Positions 26,580 through 36,187 of a stretch of DNA of 64,000 nt are shown one piece after another; position 1 is the first letter of the stretch, and the number at the start of each line of letters is the position of its first letter. Under the pieces are notes generated by a model. It searched no databases and was not told the DNA's origin. It saw only the letters and a program-made list of their open reading frames with translations. The position numbers and the translations under genes are program-made. The stretch lies in assembly GCF_042427745.1 (NCBI RefSeq), contig NZ_JBHMFA010000005.1. One strand, given 5' to 3'. The DNA comes from Algibacter miyuki. Its GTDB lineage: Bacteria > Bacteroidota > Bacteroidia > Flavobacteriales > Flavobacteriaceae.

Positions 26580-26702
26580 CGTTATCTATCCAAACACCGA
26601 TAAATGAATCGGGTATTTAAGTAGAATTTAGCACCTTCATTACTAAGTGTAAAGGGTTGCTAAGGTTTCAGCGGGTCTATCCCTCCACCTTTCTTGATAA
26701 CA
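26580..26702 (-). promoter_or_regulatory. SAM-I (S-box) riboswitch of the metY operon
   Basis: Minus strand: P1 arm GTTATC (26701-26696), AAGAAAGGTGGAGGGAT, GACCCGCTGAAACC, AGCAACCC, GGTGCTAAATTCTAC (26635-26621), a P4 hairpin ACCCGAT...ATCGGTGT and closing GATAAC (26586-26581). Downstream hairpins CACTTT-N3-AAAGTG (26509-26523) followed by a T-rich run and ATTGC-N5-GCAAT (near 26558-26572) could be the expression platform. It should turn off metY, metX-thrA and metZ at high S-adenosylmethionine. Confidence 0.94.
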
Positions 26703-26732
26703 TTTCAGTAAGTTTATTGAACTTTGTGAATG

Positions 26733-26763
26733 CAAAGATTACTTTAGTATCACTAATATCCAA
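26733..26763 (-). promoter_or_regulatory. Promoter of the metY riboswitch operon
   Basis: Minus strand TTG (26763-26761), 19 bases, TAATCTTTG (26741-26733). This is the Bacteroidetes TTG/TAnnTTTG arrangement with one extra base in the -7 element; about 30 bases before the riboswitch. Confidence 0.5.
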
Positions 26764-26933
26764 ATTTTTAGTAGGAAATTTTGAAGTTTTCTGTTTATAA
26801 ACACTTTATGTTAATTAATACCTTCTATTTTGTGAGTTAAAATTTATTAAATTTGAATCTTGCTTTCGGAGTGGCTTTTTCTGTTTGATTATAGGGAGGA
26901 GTTGTAACTCATTTACCAATCACACTCTGAAAA

Positions 26934-27427
26934 ATGAAAGACACTTTAGAATATAAAATACTTAAACATTTAAAAGATAATGATAATGGAGAATATATTG
27001 ATTTATCTGAATTTATTTCTGACTTAAAACTATTAAGAATAAAACTATCTTCATTATCGAAAAAACCTGAAAAATATATCACATTTAACGGTGGAACTGA
27101 TATTCGTTTTGGAGATGGTAATAATTTTAAAAGAGAATGCACTCTTGCGAAAATTGAATTTAGCGGAATTAAACATCTGAACGAAATTGAAAACGGAAAT
27201 AAAAGCATAACTAATAACGGTATTTTAATTCAATATTCTTTTTAGATAAAAGTCCCATAAAACAAAAAACTAATCCAGCACCTAATAACAATCCCGAAAA
27301 GAAATCTCTATTTAAAAGAATATATTCAGACCCATGGTTTTTTGGGATTTCATTACTAATAATAACGGCACTAGTAAATGCTGAAAGAATAAAAAAGTGG
27401 ATTGATAAAATCATTGAAAATATTTAA
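26934..27427 (+). pseudogene. Small membrane-anchored protein broken by a frameshift
   Basis: The first frame (26934-27245, 103 residues) is a small winged-helix-like N-terminal part (YKILKHLKDNDNGEYIDLSEF) of a kind seen in many flavobacterial hypotheticals, ending at a TAG after a run of five T (27239-27243). The next frame continues without a break from 27248 as an Asn/Pro/Lys linker, then SLFKRIYSDPWFFGISLLIITALV (given as 27296-27370), a membrane segment, and a charged tail ending at 27427. One extra T would restore a protein of about 163 residues. This is a decayed gene, a sequencing error in a homopolymer, or programmed slippage. Function unknown. Confidence 0.65.
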
Positions 27428-28178
27428 AATTAATAATCGGAATAAAAACGGTGACAACACAGTATAAAAATGAATAAAAAACGGTAAGACAATCTCAAAG
27501 AACACTGCCATATTTTCCAACTCATTGGAGAAACCGCCGCATTTGAATTACAAAAAGCGCGATTTAATGAAAGTCCTATTAAAATAAACTATCACTAAAC
27601 TTAACCATCTAACTCCACCGAAAAAATAAAAAAACAACATCTCCCTGTTAATAAATAGCTTGAACACTATATTTTATTTTTCAGGAGATACCGTCGCAAC
27701 TTTGCCTGTTCATATTTTCTTCTGAAAATCCTGCTATTATAAAACACTTAAAGATATATCTTAAGTTTTATGATATTTAATTCAAATTAACAGCTGCCGT
27801 AATCTTAGAAATGCCTTATCTCTCCCCCCTGTTATAATAACAGAAATATAATTTTCACACCCTAAATTATCATTCGTAATCGACAACTTGCTTACCACTA
27901 AAAGTATGCATCAACGATTCTTCCTAAAAGGTCTTAACATTAAAAAAATGGCATATTCTATTATGATTATTTATCGCATCAAAATTCTTTACTTAAATTT
28001 TACAAATAAATAACAATACTGCTTTCTCATAAACAATTAGAAGATGTACATTCGAGACCTTAAACATGTACTCGAACCTAACGTTATGAATTAGATAATT
28101 GTATACACAATTTCAATATTAGCTACCCCCCTCATTAAATAAATTAATACAACCACTAAAAAAATTTAACACAAGCTC
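27428..28178. other. Gene-poor stretch before the glycerophosphodiesterase
   Basis: 751 bases with no convincing gene. A 43-codon frame at 27470-27598 (plus) starts MNKKR, is interrupted by one stop, then reads an unbroken DNLKEHCHIFQLIGETAAF and beyond; it may be a gene relic but I do not recognise it. Palindromes: CTGTTAT-A-ATAACAG (27829-27843), TTCGAG-N14-CTCGAA (28051-28076) and AATTGT-ATAC-ACAATT (28097-28112). The last two lie just upstream of the next gene and could be regulatory sites. Confidence 0.4.
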
Positions 28179-29021
28179 ATGATCCATTTCTTAAAAATTA
28201 CGCTTATTAGCTTTCTATGTACTCATATTTCAAACATTTCCTCAACAACTACCACCTTACAAAAAAACGATTATATAATGCCCGAAAGAGGTATTTGTGC
28301 CCACAGAGGAGCCAACAAATTATATCCTGAAAACACCATCTCGGCATTTGAAGAAGCAGTTCATTTAGGAGCCCATATGATTGAATTTGATGTTAGAATG
28401 ACTATTGACAACAAACTAATTATCATGCACGACGCAACTGTAGATCGAACTACAAATGGTTCGGGCTTGGTAGAAAATCTAACATGGAATGAAATAAAAA
28501 AACTTGACGCAGGAACCTGGAAATCTAAAAAATTCAAAGGAGAAAGAGTCCCTTTACTGGAAGAAGTTCTTGATGTTTTTCCAAAAAACATCTGGTTAAA
28601 CATTCATTTAAAAGGCGGTAAGAAATTAGGTACAGCTGTAGCCCAAATTATTTTAGACAAGGGTAGAACGCATCAATCAATTATAGCATGTAATACCGAA
28701 ATCGCTAAAGGTGTTAAAAAATTGAATAATAATATTATGATTTGTAATATGGAGAGGTCCCATTCCAGGAATAACTATATTCAAACTACAATTCAAAATG
28801 AGTTTACAGCCCTGCAATTCTTGAAAAAGAGAGACAACACAAATATGCTAAAGGATATTGAACTACTAAAAGCTAATAAAATAAAAATCAACTATTTTTA
28901 CAGTAACACCCCTAAAGAAGGCCTAGCACTACTCAACAAAGGGGTAGACTTCGTCTTAACCGATAACTTATCTGAAATGCTTGACGCCGCACAAACCATA
29001 GGAATTGAACCCTGTCATTAA
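28179..29021 (+). CDS. Secreted glycerophosphodiester phosphodiesterase
   Basis: 280 residues with an N-terminal hydrophobic signal peptide. The GDPD signature is complete at the start: AHRGANKLYPENT (His and Arg of the active site), EFDVRMTIDNKLIIMHD (metal-binding Glu and Asp, second catalytic His), then TTNGSG. The C-terminal half is more divergent, but LTDNL, the end-of-barrel motif, is present. Cleaves glycerophosphodiesters to glycerol-3-phosphate and an alcohol, here probably in the periplasm or at the surface. It precedes the sigma/anti-sigma/SusCD module by 139 bases in the same direction and may serve that uptake system. Confidence 0.9.
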   Translation: MIHFLKITLISFLCTHISNISSTTTTLQKNDYIMPERGICAHRGANKLYPENTISAFEEAVHLGAHMIEFDVRMTIDNKLIIMHDATVDRTTNGSGLVENLTWNEIKKLDAGTWKSKKFKGERVPLLEEVLDVFPKNIWLNIHLKGGKKLGTAVAQIILDKGRTHQSIIACNTEIAKGVKKLNNNIMICNMERSHSRNNYIQTTIQNEFTALQFLKKRDNTNMLKDIELLKANKIKINYFYSNTPKEGLALLNKGVDFVLTDNLSEMLDAAQTIGIEPCH

Positions 29022-29160
29022 AGCCTGAGTCTTACTAAAAACACCAATGGTTTATTCCCTCTATGATTTTGATAGTCCCCCATATGGTTAACAATTACCA
29101 AACTTTTCTCATCATTTTAACTGATATATGGGTAATTACCTCATCGCCCTCAAAAATTAA

Positions 29161-29739
29161 ATGATACCAAAAAATCTTGAAAAAATATCAGACACAAGTC
29201 TTCTCATACTTGTAAAAGAAGGAAACGAATTAGCTTTTCGTCAGATATATAATAGATACTGGCATCCGCTTTACAATTACGCATTAAACATTCTAGAAGA
29301 CAAAGGACTTACCGAAGATACCATACAAGAAGTTTTTATTAAAATTTGGACAAATAGAGAAACCACTCAAATAGAACGATTAAAAAATTACCTTTTTAAT
29401 GCTGTTAGAAATAATGCACTTCTTAAAATAAGAGATAATAAATTTTCAGCCCTAAATGAACAAATTGTAAGCACATTGAGTTTAACACCCGAAGGCGAAC
29501 AAAAGTTAAACCTAGAGGATTTAACTTTTCTTATAGAAGATGCTGCTTCACACCTACCCGAAAAAAGAAGAGTAATTTTTATAATGAGTAGGCTACAAAA
29601 TTATTCTATAACTGAAATTGCTGACTTTTTTAATATTTCCCACCGAAGTGTAGAGAATCAATTATATCTAGCCTCGAAAGAACTTAGAAGTGTACTACGA
29701 AAGTCCTTAAATTTCTTAGTAATTTTTTGGAATATTTAG
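29161..29739 (+). CDS. ECF RNA polymerase sigma-70 factor (FecI-like, SusCD-linked)
   Basis: 192 residues. Region 2 has AFRQIYNRYWHPLYNYALNIL and DTIQEVFIKIW; region 4 has LPEKRRVIFIMSRLQNYSITEIA with a helix-turn-helix (NISHRSVENQL). This matches the Bacteroidetes family of sigma factors encoded with FecR and SusC. It should be released by the downstream FecR protein when the SusC receptor, which has an STN signalling domain, is loaded with substrate, and then transcribe the uptake genes. Confidence 0.95.
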   Translation: MIPKNLEKISDTSLLILVKEGNELAFRQIYNRYWHPLYNYALNILEDKGLTEDTIQEVFIKIWTNRETTQIERLKNYLFNAVRNNALLKIRDNKFSALNEQIVSTLSLTPEGEQKLNLEDLTFLIEDAASHLPEKRRVIFIMSRLQNYSITEIADFFNISHRSVENQLYLASKELRSVLRKSLNFLVIFWNI

Positions 29740-29857
29740 TTAAAAGTTAACAGCTTCTATATTTAATGTTACCAATAGGTTAATTCAACCTTTTTTCTGA
29801 ATTTGAGACGTGAGTCCTCCCTACCTTTTTGTGTCTTGATAATATAAAAAGATAATT

Positions 29858-30979
29858 GTGACAAAAAAAGAATTCTTCAGTTTACTAGACAAACATGAAA
29901 AAGGTATTTGTTCCGAAAAAGAAAATGAACTTTTACTTTACTTCTGCAATAAAGCTCAAGGGAAAAATAAAATGAATCTCTGGAACTTATTGGAAAAAGA
30001 ACAAACCAGAATTCGATTACTAAAGAACATCACTAATTCTTTAAAAATCAGCGAAACTAAAACTGTTAATGCTGAGAAAATATCTTGGAGATACCTTGGG
30101 GCCATTGCAGCAACATTTATTGGTTTAATTACCTTAGTCTATCTATTCCAAAAAAATGATAAGATACCAGGTAACACAATTACATTAGAGCTCCAAGATG
30201 GCACATTGAAAGTCTTAGATGAATCTGCAACAACTAAACTATTTGATAAACATGGTAACTTTCTTGGAAATCAAAAGAAAAAAGAACTTGCTTACTATTC
30301 TAGATACTCGACAACGAAACTGACTTACAACACACTAACAGTGCCTTATGGAAAAACCTTTAACCTCCTTTTGTCCGATAGCACTGGGGTACACCTCAAT
30401 GCTGGTTCATCTTTAACATACCCCGTCAAATTTTTAAAAGGGCAAGAAAGAAAAATATTTCTTTCAGGCGAGGCTTATTTAAATGTAAAGAAAGATTCTC
30501 AGCGTCCATTTATAGTAAATGCTGACGAGCTAAACATTAGAGTTCTAGGCACTCAATTTAACATCAATGCCTACCCAGAAGATGATGTTGCAGAAGTTGT
30601 TCTAGTGGAAGGTTCTGTTAGTCTGTATCATGATGAAGAGAATTTTATAAAGCAAGGTACTTTACTTTCTCCGGGGCATAAAGCAAGTTTCAACAAAAAA
30701 CATAAAACGGTTTCTAAAGAGAAGGTTTTAACCGACCAATATATTTCATGGATACGAAATGAACTTATTTTTAGAAAAATGACTTTCGAGAATATCTTAA
30801 AAAAATTAGAAAGGCACTATAATGTTAAAATCTCTAATAATAATTTAAAGCTATCTAAAGAAAAATTCAATGCCAATTTAGGTACCCAACCTGCCATAGA
30901 AGCAGTGCTTAAAGATTTAAAAACAACTTATAACATTAATTACACCATTAATGGCGATCAAATAACTATAACCGAATAA
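29858..30979 (+). CDS. FecR-family anti-sigma factor
   Basis: 373 residues starting at GTG (TKKEFFSLLDKHEKG follows). An N-terminal cytosolic part is followed by a single membrane segment (about 75-93, LGAIAATFIGLITLVYLF), then the periplasmic FecR domain (TVPYGKTFNLLLSDST, LNAGSSLTYP, GEAYLNV, GTQFNINAYP) and a C-terminal STN-like domain (FRKMTFENILKKLERHYNV). It transmits the signal from the SusC N-terminal domain to the ECF sigma factor. Confidence 0.94.
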   Translation: MTKKEFFSLLDKHEKGICSEKENELLLYFCNKAQGKNKMNLWNLLEKEQTRIRLLKNITNSLKISETKTVNAEKISWRYLGAIAATFIGLITLVYLFQKNDKIPGNTITLELQDGTLKVLDESATTKLFDKHGNFLGNQKKKELAYYSRYSTTKLTYNTLTVPYGKTFNLLLSDSTGVHLNAGSSLTYPVKFLKGQERKIFLSGEAYLNVKKDSQRPFIVNADELNIRVLGTQFNINAYPEDDVAEVVLVEGSVSLYHDEENFIKQGTLLSPGHKASFNKKHKTVSKEKVLTDQYISWIRNELIFRKMTFENILKKLERHYNVKISNNNLKLSKEKFNANLGTQPAIEAVLKDLKTTYNINYTINGDQITITE

Positions 30980-31145
30980 AAAACCTAATACCTATGAAAT
31001 AAACAACTTATCTAAAATAAATCCTAAAAACACTCTAGTTTCAATACAAAAAAACTGAAAAAAAATCGAGAAATGCGTCAACATTCCCCGATTAGACTAA
31101 AGTGATTTTTCTAAAAGAATTACCACAATATAACACTATAAAAGT

Positions 31146-34100
31146 ATGAAAAAACTACTTAATCTTACAAAAAAAAATTCCCCATTACAAAAGCAGACTT
31201 ACAAAATGAAACTTTGTATGCTATTCTTTTTAGTTTCCTTTTTAAAAATTAACGCAAATGAAAACTTTTCATTACAAACCAAACTTACACTTAATTTTGA
31301 TAGCATATCTGTAGCCAACCTCATTGACACTATTGAGAACTCCACAGATTTTCGTTTTGTATATAAAATCCAGGCAGTCGACTTAGAACGATCAATAGCT
31401 ATAAATGTTGAAAATACATCTATTGATATTTTACTCGATTTGGTTTTCTCACAAACAAACACCAATTATAAAGTTATCAAAACTCGTATATTCCTTACCA
31501 GATCCGAATTAAAAAACAATGTAACAGGTAAAACCACAAATCAAAAATCAGATTTACAAAAATTAATACACGGAACTATTACCGATGAAAACAAGGTTCC
31601 ATTACCCGGCGCTAGTATTGTTGAAAAAGGAACAACAAACGGCACAACCTCTGATTTTGATGGCAACTATTCAATTAAGACAACCAACAATAATAACGCA
31701 CTTATCATCTCCTATATTGGTTACACAACTAAAGAGATTATAGTTGGTAAAAGAACAGAAATCAATATACAGCTTGAACCCGGTGCCATGGAACTATCCA
31801 GTGTTGTGATAACAGCCCTTGGTATTAAACGAGAAGAAAAATCGCTAGGGTATGCGGCACAGACAATGAATGAAAAATCTGTAAAGGATGCCAAGACCAA
31901 CAACTGGGCAAATGCTCTTTCTGGAAAAGTTGCCGGTCTAAATATTCAAGGAGCTGGGGCGGGTCCTATGGGATCTACTCGTATAACCCTTCGTGGAGAA
32001 TCTTCCTTAAATTTAGAAAACAATCAAGCTCTAATAGTTGTTGATGGTGTCCCTATCAGTAGTAAAATTACAGGCACAGGTTTTTCATCTTACCTATCTT
32101 CTGATAGCCCTGTAGACTATGGCTCAACCTTGTCTGATATTAACCCGGACGACATTGAAGAATTAACCGTCTTAAAGGGGCCAGGAGCTACAGCATTATA
32201 TGGTAGTAGAGCTGGTAATGGAGCTATAATTATTACCACCAAATCGGGTTCAAAACAAAAAAATGGTATTGGTATTACTATAAATTCTAATTTTAATACT
32301 GAAGCGGTTAACCGCTATCCCGACTATCAATTTGAATATGGTGAAGGACGCACTTCTGAATATTATTCATATTTAGATAGTCCAGATGGTTTAAACACCA
32401 GCACTAATGTGGGAGCAGGCCGCGCATGGGGGCCAAAGTTTTCAGGGCAATCCTACTTTCAATATAATCCCAATTCCCTCGACGGTGAACCTACAGAACG
32501 AACCCTATGGAAACCCTACGATAATTATGTTTCTGGATTCTTTAGAACGGGAACAACTACCTCTAACAGTATTTCCTTGGAAGGAGGAGGAGACAACGGA
32601 TCTGCAAGGTTTTCAGTGACACATTTAAAGAACAAATGGATTATTCCTAATACCGGCTTTGAACGCATTAACGCTTCTCTGTCTGTTAACCAGAATATTT
32701 CAAACAAATTAAAAATTAGTGGTAAAGCTAACTACACAAATAAAACTAGCGACAATCTTCCAGTTGCCGGTTACAATAATCAATCTCTAATGTACTTTTT
32801 AATTCTTGGAACGGCCCCTAGTATAAACCCCGAATGGTTTAAGCCTTATTGGCAGCCCGGGCTAGAAGATGTTGAACAAAAAAAACCTTTTAACCCAGGG
32901 CCAGATAATCCATATTTAGGCATGTACGAAATGTTAAACACAATAGATAAACATGGAGTTATAGCTAATATTTCATTAGATTATGAGTTTTCCAAGAACT
33001 TGAACCTTAAAGTGCGTTCTGGTCTTGACATGGCGTATGAGTTTCGAACCCAACAAAGACCATTTAGTATGACTAAATTCCCTACTGGATCTTATCGCGA
33101 ACAGGATGTTTTTAGTTATGAATCTAATACCGACTTTCTATTAACTTACACAGGAAATCTAAGTAATAAAATTGGTTTTACAGTATCTGGAGGAGGTAAT
33201 GCTATGCGACAAAACTATAATTTTACTGGTAAATACGCAGATCAATTAGCGCAACCTGGTATTTATCAAATTTCTAATAGTTTAGATCAGGCTGTATTAG
33301 ATCCTGTACAAACAGAAAAAGCCACGAATAGCCTTTATGCAATCTCACAACTTTCATTTTTAGACGACCGTATTTTTTTAGATCTTACTGGGCGCAATGA
33401 TTGGTCAAGTACTTTACCCTTAAAAAACAATTCATTTTTCTATCCATCGGTAAGCACTAGTTTTATAGTTAGTGATTTAATAACACTTCCTCAAGCCGTC
33501 TCTTTTGCAAAACTTCGCCTATCTTGGGCACAAGTAGGTAATGATACCCGTCCTTATCAAACCGAAAAATATTATAACAGAGTTTTAAGTAACAGTTTCA
33601 CAAACCCTAGTACCCTTTTCAATAACGAATTAAAACCTGAAATTACAACAAGTTATGAGATAGGAGTCGATTTACGATTATTAAATAATCGATTAGGGCT
33701 AGATGCAACCTATTACACCAATGATAGTCGTAACCAAATTTTAGCTACTCCCCTAGATCCGGTATCGGGTTATTCTAACGCATTAATTAATGCGGGTTTA
33801 ATTAATAGCCAAGGGGTAGAACTTAAATTAACAGCCAAACCTATTAATAATGAAAATTTCAAATGGAATACAACTTTAATATGGTCAACAAATCGTAGCT
33901 ATGTTAAAGAGCTTTCAGATGGAATTGAAACTCAAGTAATATATGCACGTGGCAGTAACGTGTCCATAGAAGCTCGGGTAGGTGGGCTTATGGGAGATCT
34001 ATACGGCAGAGGCTTCCAGCGCTCTCCCGATGGGCAGATTATTTACTCATCTGCTGGCCTTCCTGCTGCATTAGATCCAAAAGCAAAGAAATTAGGTAAT

Positions 34101-34640
34101 GCTTTTCCAGATTGGAAAGGTAGCATCATGAATGAAATTTCATTTGGTCAATTCAAATTCAGCATGCTTTTAGATGGTCAAACGGGTGGAAGTATCTATT
34201 CTCACACCAACCATAAGAGTAACACCTTAGGAAAAACAAAAGTCACCTTACCTGGCCGCGAAACAGGTATTATAGGAGACGGAGTAGTACTGCAAGCGGA
34301 TGGCTCGTATACGCCTAACACCGTAAACATTGCTGCAGATTCTTATTACAATAATTATTACAAGAGTAGTAATGCCGAAACAAACATTTTTAGCACTGAT
34401 TTTCTTAAAATCCGTGAAGTTAGACTAGAATATAGACTCCCTAAACATTTCCTCGATAAACTTCAATTACAAGGAGCTAGTATCGCATTATTCGGAAGGG
34501 AGCTGTTCAACTTCACAAAGTTTCCTGCTTTCGATCCAGAAGGTGGAAATCTAAATAATGGCACATTAACTCCAGGGGTAGAATTAGCTCAGTTTCCCTC
34601 CACACGTTCTATCGGAACTAATCTCACTTTAAAATTTTAA
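31146..34640 (+). CDS. SusC/RagA family TonB-linked receptor with STN domain
   Basis: 1164 residues. Signal region (a long N-terminus, hydrophobic core about 21-37), an STN signalling domain (about 45-120), a CarboxypepD_reg-like domain (about 140-215, GTITDENKVPLPGASI), plug domain with VVTALGI-like TonB box region and LRGESS, VVDGVPI, LKGPGATALYGSRAGNGAI, then the 22-strand barrel ending in a C-terminal Phe (TLKF). Active uptake of an unidentified nutrient across the outer membrane with the SusD-like partner. The STN domain makes it a transducer that signals to the FecR/sigma pair upstream. Confidence 0.96.
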   Translation: MKKLLNLTKKNSPLQKQTYKMKLCMLFFLVSFLKINANENFSLQTKLTLNFDSISVANLIDTIENSTDFRFVYKIQAVDLERSIAINVENTSIDILLDLVFSQTNTNYKVIKTRIFLTRSELKNNVTGKTTNQKSDLQKLIHGTITDENKVPLPGASIVEKGTTNGTTSDFDGNYSIKTTNNNNALIISYIGYTTKEIIVGKRTEINIQLEPGAMELSSVVITALGIKREEKSLGYAAQTMNEKSVKDAKTNNWANALSGKVAGLNIQGAGAGPMGSTRITLRGESSLNLENNQALIVVDGVPISSKITGTGFSSYLSSDSPVDYGSTLSDINPDDIEELTVLKGPGATALYGSRAGNGAIIITTKSGSKQKNGIGITINSNFNTEAVNRYPDYQFEYGEGRTSEYYSYLDSPDGLNTSTNVGAGRAWGPKFSGQSYFQYNPNSLDGEPTERTLWKPYDNYVSGFFRTGTTTSNSISLEGGGDNGSARFSVTHLKNKWIIPNTGFERINASLSVNQNISNKLKISGKANYTNKTSDNLPVAGYNNQSLMYFLILGTAPSINPEWFKPYWQPGLEDVEQKKPFNPGPDNPYLGMYEMLNTIDKHGVIANISLDYEFSKNLNLKVRSGLDMAYEFRTQQRPFSMTKFPTGSYREQDVFSYESNTDFLLTYTGNLSNKIGFTVSGGGNAMRQNYNFTGKYADQLAQPGIYQISNSLDQAVLDPVQTEKATNSLYAISQLSFLDDRIFLDLTGRNDWSSTLPLKNNSFFYPSVSTSFIVSDLITLPQAVSFAKLRLSWAQVGNDTRPYQTEKYYNRVLSNSFTNPSTLFNNELKPEITTSYEIGVDLRLLNNRLGLDATYYTNDSRNQILATPLDPVSGYSNALINAGLINSQGVELKLTAKPINNENFKWNTTLIWSTNRSYVKELSDGIETQVIYARGSNVSIEARVGGLMGDLYGRGFQRSPDGQIIYSSAGLPAALDPKAKKLGNAFPDWKGSIMNEISFGQFKFSMLLDGQTGGSIYSHTNHKSNTLGKTKVTLPGRETGIIGDGVVLQADGSYTPNTVNIAADSYYNNYYKSSNAETNIFSTDFLKIREVRLEYRLPKHFLDKLQLQGASIALFGRELFNFTKFPAFDPEGGNLNNGTLTPGVELAQFPSTRSIGTNLTLKF

Positions 34641-34656
34641 TTTTATCTAAATCAAC

Positions 34657-36135
34657 ATGTTCAAAAACCTTATAAATACCGTACTAATCTTCACCATTTT
34701 ATTGACTAGTTGTTCTAAAGATTTTGAAGAAATAAATACCGATCCCAACAGACCCGAAGAAATCACCCCTGGAGTATTACTAGGGCAGTTGCAGTACCGC
34801 ATGGTAAATTCAGCAATTCAATCATCTAGATCGTTTACTCATGAATTAATGCAAATAGATGTACCAAGAGAAAGTTCTAGTGGTGGTGGTCAACACCGTT
34901 ACTTTATAACCCCAGGAGAAGGCGTTTGGAATTCTTTTTATAGTTATCTTACAGATATTAAAGATTTACAAACAATTTCAGAAGAATTAGGTGAGGATAA
35001 CTATAAAGGCATTGCCTTAGTCTATAAATCATGGGCTTTTTCCATCTTAACAGATTTATATGGAGATATACCTTATTTTGAAGCAACTTCTGCAAGTGAT
35101 GGTGTTTTTCAACCTAAATTCGACAAACAAGAAGATATTTATGTACAACTATTGCGTGATTTGGAAACCGCAAATTCTTTATTTGACGATTCTAAACCAC
35201 TCACTTATGGTGGAGATTTAGTTTACAACGCAAACGAATTAGCAAGCGATAGCAACCTAGGTATAACCAAATGGAAGAAATTCGCTAACTCTCTACGATT
35301 AAGACTTTTACTTAGAATTTCTAAACGTGATAGCGAAATGGATATAACGTCTCAAATTAATGTTATTTTGAGTAACCCGGAAACTTACCCTGTTTTTACT
35401 AGTATTGATGATAATGCCATTTTTAATTATACGGGTTCATTTCCATACTTTAATCCTTATTACAATGCACGTACAGTAGATTGGAGAGAAAACGTTTGTT
35501 TTGCAAAATTTTTTATCGATGGACTTAATAACTCCGAAGACCCTAGACTCCATAAATGGGCTACCACAGTTGAACAAAATAACCAAGATATTTACAGGGG
35601 AGCTGAAAGCGGTTACTCTGTAACCACCCAACATGTTGTGGGACAAAACTCTAGTTACCACGATAACCTTAAAACATTTCCTCAACTTGGGATTATGATG
35701 ACCTATGCTGAAGTAGAATTCATTAAAGCCGAACTTGCATTAAAAAATTTCACAACTGGATTTCAAGCAAAAGACCATTATGAATCAGGTATAAAGGCCT
35801 CTATGTCGCAATGGGGAGCTTCTATGTCCATGGATTTTTTAGAACAACAAAATATTAAATATGATACTTCAGGTACAACTGAAGGCCAGATGTCACAAAT
35901 TATGTTACAAAAATACTACGCCTATTTTTTTGTAGATTTTCAATCTTGGTTTGAAAAACGTAGAACTGGTTACCCTACACTCCCTAGAGGAGAAGGTATA
36001 CCTTCAGAAAACAACTTCCCTTCTAGAATCCCCTACCCTACTTATTTACAGTCCTTAAATCCTGATAATTTAGAGACTGCCGTAAATAATATGGGTGGAG
36101 ATAACAGCGATATTAAGGTCTGGTGGGATAAATAA
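34657..36135 (+). CDS. SusD/RagB-like nutrient-binding lipoprotein (SusD-like_2 group)
   Basis: 492 residues with lipobox LLTSC (Cys19). The start of the mature protein, CSKDFEEINTDPNRPEEI, and GDIPYFEA, LRLRLLLRIS, WFEKRRTGYP are typical of the SusD-like_2 subgroup rather than of starch-type SusD. It caps the SusC barrel at the surface and binds the ligand. It begins 16 bases after the SusC stop and ends at a strong terminator, so it closes the operon. Confidence 0.95.
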   Translation: MFKNLINTVLIFTILLTSCSKDFEEINTDPNRPEEITPGVLLGQLQYRMVNSAIQSSRSFTHELMQIDVPRESSSGGGQHRYFITPGEGVWNSFYSYLTDIKDLQTISEELGEDNYKGIALVYKSWAFSILTDLYGDIPYFEATSASDGVFQPKFDKQEDIYVQLLRDLETANSLFDDSKPLTYGGDLVYNANELASDSNLGITKWKKFANSLRLRLLLRISKRDSEMDITSQINVILSNPETYPVFTSIDDNAIFNYTGSFPYFNPYYNARTVDWRENVCFAKFFIDGLNNSEDPRLHKWATTVEQNNQDIYRGAESGYSVTTQHVVGQNSSYHDNLKTFPQLGIMMTYAEVEFIKAELALKNFTTGFQAKDHYESGIKASMSQWGASMSMDFLEQQNIKYDTSGTTEGQMSQIMLQKYYAYFFVDFQSWFEKRRTGYPTLPRGEGIPSENNFPSRIPYPTYLQSLNPDNLETAVNNMGGDNSDIKVWWDK

Positions 36136-36153
36136 CCAACAAGAATTTAATTA

Positions 36154-36187
36154 AAGGCTCTTGATTTTTTCAAGAGCCTTATTTTAT
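36154..36187 (+). terminator. Rho-independent terminator of the SusCD operon
   Basis: AAGGCTCTTG-ATTTTTT-CAAGAGCCTT (36154-36180), a perfect 10-base stem followed by ATTTTATTG, 18 bases after the SusD stop. Confidence 0.9.

Noticed and set aside
26909..27208. Minus-strand 99-codon frame over the frameshifted small protein
   Set aside because: Antisense of the better plus-strand frame; low-complexity Ser/Leu/Phe composition.
27470..27598. 43-codon frame with one internal stop (MNKKR stop DNLKEHCHIFQ...)
   Set aside because: Too short and interrupted to call a gene; kept only as a remark in the intergenic entry.
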